Source: Aminobacter sp. J41 (lineage in GTDB: Bacteria; Pseudomonadota; Alphaproteobacteria; Rhizobiales; Rhizobiaceae). From it: 64,000 bases of DNA. The notes beneath the pieces are model-generated. The model saw only the letters and a list, made by a program, of their open reading frames with translations, was not told the DNA's origin and did not search any database. Position 1 is the first letter of the stretch, and the number at the start of each line of letters is the position of its first letter. Position numbers and translations under genes: made by a program. Below, piece by piece: positions 60,856 to 64,000 of this stretch. The DNA lies in assembly GCF_000526635.1 (NCBI RefSeq), contig NZ_JAGL01000014.1, positions 1 through 64,000 of the forward strand, given 5' to 3'.

Positions 60856-61908
60856 ATGAAGACCCGTGTCTGCAGGCTCTATGGCCAGCGCGAGCTGCGC
60901 GTCGAGGAAATGGACGTGGCCGCGCCGGGGCCCGGCGAGGTGCTGGTCGCGATCGGGGCAGGGGGGATCTGCGGCTCGGACCTTCACTATTTCCAGGACG
61001 GCGGCTTCGGGCCGATCCGGGTGCGCGAGCCGATCATTTTGGGCCACGAGATCGCCGGCACGGTGCAGGCGGTGGGGGAGGGCGTCGATCGCGTCTTCCC
61101 GGGCGACCGCGTAGCGGTAAACCCGTCGCGGCCCTGCAACGACTGCCGCTTCTGCCGCGAGGGGCTGCGCCAGCATTGCCTCAACATGCGCTTCTTCGGC
61201 TCCGCGCTGCGCTTCCCGCACGAGCAGGGCGGGTTTCGCGATCTCCTGGTCGCGCAAGACTTTCAGTGCGAAAGGATCGGGCCGCGGACGAGCCTGGCGG
61301 AAGCCGCGGTCGCCGAGCCGTTTGCCGTTTGCCTGCATGCCCGCAGCCGCGCCGGCGACCTGTCGGGCAAGAGCGTGCTGGTGACCGGCGCCGGGCCGAT
61401 CGGCGCGCTGGTGACGGCAGCCGCCGCGCATGCGGGGGCTGCCGAGATCGTCGTCACCGACCTGCAGGACGCAGCGCTCGCAATCGCCTCGCGCATGGGC
61501 GCGACCACGACCGTCAATGTCGCGGCCAACCCCGACCTCCTCGATCGGTACAAGGCCGAAAAGGGCCAGTTCGACCTGGCTTTCGAATGTTCGGCGGCGG
61601 CACCCGCGGTGCACACGGCAATCGAATGCGTGCGCCCGCAAGGCACGATCGTTCAGCTTGGCGTGGCCGGAGACCTGCCGGTACCCGTCAACATGCTGGT
61701 CGGCAAGGAGATCAACCTGATCGGCTCGCACCGCTTCGACGCGGAGTTTGGCGAGGCAGTTCGGCTGATCGACAGCGGCGCGATCGACGTGAAGCCGATC
61801 ATCACGGCGAGCTATCCGCTCGAAGATGCGCTCGCCGCCTTCGAGATCGCCGGCGACCGCTCCCGCGCCGTCAAGGTGCAGCTCACATTTGCGGAAACTG
61901 CCGCGTAA
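60856..61908 (+). CDS. idnD: Zinc-dependent L-idonate 5-dehydrogenase-like alcohol dehydrogenase
   Basis: 350 residues, ATG with GGAGGAG. Catalytic zinc ligands Cys39 (GGICGSDLHY) and His64-Glu65 (GHE), structural zinc Cys94/97/100/108 (PCNDCRFCREGLRQHC), NAD(P) motif GAGPIG at 178-183. The CGSDLHYFQDGGFGPIRVRE stretch is typical of IdnD. Oxidises L-idonate or a related sugar acid to 5-keto-gluconate. Being the last gene of the TRAP operon, it suggests the transporter imports that sugar acid. Confidence 0.9.
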   Translation: MKTRVCRLYGQRELRVEEMDVAAPGPGEVLVAIGAGGICGSDLHYFQDGGFGPIRVREPIILGHEIAGTVQAVGEGVDRVFPGDRVAVNPSRPCNDCRFCREGLRQHCLNMRFFGSALRFPHEQGGFRDLLVAQDFQCERIGPRTSLAEAAVAEPFAVCLHARSRAGDLSGKSVLVTGAGPIGALVTAAAAHAGAAEIVVTDLQDAALAIASRMGATTTVNVAANPDLLDRYKAEKGQFDLAFECSAAAPAVHTAIECVRPQGTIVQLGVAGDLPVPVNMLVGKEINLIGSHRFDAEFGEAVRLIDSGAIDVKPIITASYPLEDALAAFEIAGDRSRAVKVQLTFAETAA

Positions 61909-61914
61909 AGAATC

Positions 61915-61941
61915 GGCCGGGGCAGGCAGCCCGCCCCGGCC
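61915..61941. terminator. Bidirectional terminator between idnD and the tannase-family gene
   Basis: 9-bp perfect stem GGCCGGGGC / GCCCCGGCC with a 9-nt loop between the two convergent stops. T-tracts are poor on both sides. Confidence 0.6.
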
Positions 61942-61950
61942 AAAGCTCAC

Positions 61951-63531
61951 TTATTCAACGCATTTGAAGCTCGAGGCCGCGTTGACGTCGCCCGACTGGT
62001 ATTGCGGCCAGGTCGGGTAGAGGCAGAGCGGGCGGGTGACCTCGCCGCTCTTCGACTGGTTGACGAGCTCGCCCGGCGCCTCGCCATTCTCGACCCACTT
62101 TTCCAGCGCGCTGAACAGGTCGGACTGGTTCGGCATGCCTTCCGGCCCGACGCCCGCATGGTTGATCGACGGGAAGATGTAGAAGCGGGCGAAGCTGTCG
62201 ACCTTGTCCTTGCCGAGCTTCTCGTTAACGCGCTTCCAATAGGCGGCAACCTCGGCCGGCGGCACTTCCGAGGCACCGCCCGCATAGAGGATCATCTTCG
62301 CGCCCTTATCCGCGAGCGCCGACAGGTCAGGGTTGGTCGCATCAAGGATCTTCGACACCTCGAGGATGCGATCGCGCAGCGCCGGATCGTTGGGGTCGAA
62401 ATCGAGCGAGTTGGCGTTGACGTCCTGCCGGATCATGAAGCGGTGGTAGCCGTCGCCGAGGCTGTAGACGTAACTGTCATTGCCGCCATTGTTGGGCGCC
62501 GGCACCGACGGCTGCGGCCGCGAGCCAGCGAAGCTGCCGTGCCACGAGACGTTGCCCCACGGATAGCCGGCATGCCCCGTCAGGCCGTTGGAGAGCTCAT
62601 AGTCGAGCTTCACTGGCCGGGCGACATTATTAACAGCTTCGAGCTGCGCCTCGGTGAGGCAGCCTTCTTTTTTGTCGTCCGTGCACAAGAGCGTCGACAG
62701 GTCCGGCTGGCAGCCCTCGAAATTGGCGATCCAGTTGTCCTCCAGCCCGTCGAGCGGATCGCACTGGCGGTAGACTTCCTTCGTCACCACCTCGGCAAGT
62801 TCGGGCGAGACCCAGCCGGCGCCGCCATTCTTGTAGAAACCAGTCGACGACTGCAGGTGCGCCATCTTGAGGCCGGTGAGCGCCGCGACCGGATCGCCGA
62901 CCAGGATGCCGTCATAGTCCTGCGGATGGTCCTGCGCGGCGACCATCGCCTCCTTGCCGCCCTGCGAGAAGCCGACGAAATATTTCAGCTTGGGCGCCGA
63001 GCCATAGTGCGTTTCGATGATCTTCATCGCCGCGACATAGGTCTCGTTGACCGAATAGCGGGCGTAGCGCTCGAAGGCCTCCTTGTTGAGCGCGAACGAG
63101 GCGCGGCGCGGGTCGAGATCAGGCCCGTAGGGCAGGTCGCTCGCATCGTGGCCGGAATCGCCCGAGAAGGTCGCATAGCCCTTGTGTGGAAATTCCTTTG
63201 CCGCCAGCTCGGTCTGCCAGCGCCCGCCCACCTGCGGCGGGATCACGCCGTTGAAGCCGCCGCCGCCGAACTGCACCGACTTGCCGTTCCACTCGACGGG
63301 AAGCACCACACGCATCTTGATCGGCCAGCCATCGGTTGTCTTCGGCGGCACTTCGGCCATCACCTCGCAATGGGCGGGCGCCGCCTCACTTGCCTCATTG
63401 AGCGAGGCCGACACGACCTTCACGCCGTCGAGCGTGGCCGACGGCAGTGCCTCGCACGCAACCTCCGCCGCGGCCGGAAACGCGGTCCCAGCCATGAGGA
63501 CCCCGAGCAGCGTCACATAACGCGCTTTCAT
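61951..63531 (-). CDS. Secreted tannase/feruloyl-esterase-family hydrolase with altered active site
   Basis: 526 residues from ATG at 63531 with GGGAGAG upstream. Signal peptide with cleavage after PAAA. Tannase-family layout: GGGGFNGVIPPQVGGRW, TFSGDSGHDA, nucleophile elbow KYFVGFSQGGKEAM (Ser189), then KMILYAGGASEVPPAEV (416-426) and INHAGVGPEG (His458). Canonical members have Cys-Ser, YHGWAD and His-Cys; here the pair of Cys and the Asp are replaced. Likely hydrolyses an ester, possibly of plant phenolics, but activity is uncertain. Five further Cys could form other disulfides. Confidence 0.85.
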   Translation of the reverse strand: MKARYVTLLGVLMAGTAFPAAAEVACEALPSATLDGVKVVSASLNEASEAAPAHCEVMAEVPPKTTDGWPIKMRVVLPVEWNGKSVQFGGGGFNGVIPPQVGGRWQTELAAKEFPHKGYATFSGDSGHDASDLPYGPDLDPRRASFALNKEAFERYARYSVNETYVAAMKIIETHYGSAPKLKYFVGFSQGGKEAMVAAQDHPQDYDGILVGDPVAALTGLKMAHLQSSTGFYKNGGAGWVSPELAEVVTKEVYRQCDPLDGLEDNWIANFEGCQPDLSTLLCTDDKKEGCLTEAQLEAVNNVARPVKLDYELSNGLTGHAGYPWGNVSWHGSFAGSRPQPSVPAPNNGGNDSYVYSLGDGYHRFMIRQDVNANSLDFDPNDPALRDRILEVSKILDATNPDLSALADKGAKMILYAGGASEVPPAEVAAYWKRVNEKLGKDKVDSFARFYIFPSINHAGVGPEGMPNQSDLFSALEKWVENGEAPGELVNQSKSGEVTRPLCLYPTWPQYQSGDVNAASSFKCVE

Positions 63532-63816
63532 CAATCACTCTCCCTTTCCCTCCGTCGCCCCGCCTCCACGGGGATCGACTCAACCGGCACTGCCGGAAAG
63601 AGAAGGATAGGACTGATAAATAACATGTTCAACAGACGGACAAGTGATCCACACCTGCGCTGAGTCGGCCGTTTGCGAGCCCGGATTGATCTGCTCTCAT
63701 GATGTGCCGCTCGCGGCGCCCCTCTGCACCATCCCCAGCTTTGCTGCCCCGATAACGCTGCGTCATGCTTCGCCGCCGAACTGCCATGCTTGACAAAATG
63801 CTCTGTAAGATATCAC

Positions 63817-64000
63817 ATGGAATATATAACACGCCGAGACACAAGAGCGTGGACGAGAACGAGGGGCACGAATGGAGAATCCGGGACAGAACCCGCAGCC
63901 TCCGCCGAAGCCGCTGCCGCGACTGGGCGAAGAGCATTTGACCTGACGAACCGCACCAGCCTGCCGGGCGTGCGCGCCAGCACCAGTGACTTCGCCGGTT
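63817..64000 (+). CDS. Possible 5' end of a gene running off the right edge
   Basis: From ATG at 63817 a frame stays open to base 64000: the start reads MEYITRRDTRAWTRTRG and the end DLTNRTSLPGVRASTSDFAG. The second part looks like a structured domain. No clear SD precedes 63817; a second ATG at 63872 has GAGGGG but its frame closes after 24 codons. Either the start is elsewhere or this is chance. TTGACA at 63791-63796 may be a promoter box. Region 63532-63816 holds nothing else I can support. Confidence 0.25.
   Translation, partial: MEYITRRDTRAWTRTRGTNGESGTEPAASAEAAAATGRRAFDLTNRTSLPGVRASTSDFAG

Overview
The window looks like part of a repABC-type secondary replicon (megaplasmid or chromid) of a GC-rich alphaproteobacterium, most likely a Hyphomicrobiales/Rhizobiales member close to the Phyllobacteriaceae. 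The reasons are a complete repA-repB-repC operon with an antisense RNA gene and four identical 16-bp parS palindromes, a MucR/Ros regulator, many periplasmic-binding-protein transporters (TRAP, TTT, ABC), and two families of short intergenic palindromes crowded around the replication genes.

Layout. 0-10 kb: start of a giant BapA-like adhesin whose Asp-Ala repeat runs off the left edge, two AraC regulators, an ECF sigma factor, a MOSC protein, a secreted Ser/Gly-rich protein behind an EcfG-like promoter, a Tat-exported amidohydrolase and mucR. 9.5-17.4 kb: a minus-strand envelope-type operon made of a micro membrane protein, a SAM methyltransferase and two large membrane-anchored alkaline-phosphatase/sulfatase-superfamily enzymes, each followed by a GreA-like gene. 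This is a tandem duplication in which one GreA-like copy has been fused in frame to a sulfatase-type tail. 17.7-25 kb: a NitT/TauT-type ABC transporter, then tctBA with an extradiol dioxygenase and an alpha/beta hydrolase (meta-cleavage of a catechol). 25.5-29.2 kb: PPC/DUF296 protein plus a complete ECF vitamin-type transporter behind a long leader. 29-31 kb: a split Phd/VapC pair and a WGR protein. 31.7-38 kb: repABC, ctRNA, candidate oriV and the parS cluster. 38-43 kb: heme peroxidase, small CxxC protein, and a CDF metal exporter with its ArsR sensor. 43.6-49.9 kb: TRAP transporter, DeoR regulator, DadA-like oxidase, Thr/Ser dehydratase. 50.2-57.1 kb: hydantoinase/oxoprolinase (hyuAB) with an amino-acid ABC transporter and a divergent IclR regulator. 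57.2-61.9 kb: GntR regulator, second TRAP transporter and an L-idonate-type dehydrogenase. 62-63.5 kb: tannase/feruloyl-esterase-family protein.

Most of the coding capacity is therefore uptake plus a few catabolic steps for small organic acids, amino-acid derivatives, sugar acids and aromatics, each module with its own local regulator, hung on a plasmid backbone. The most unusual parts are the duplicated sulfatase/GreA locus with its chimeric ORF, the divergent ATPase of the ECF transporter, the oversized RepC, and the tannase homologue that lacks the family's Cys pair and acidic catalytic residue. All functions are read from sequence features alone; no database search was possible.
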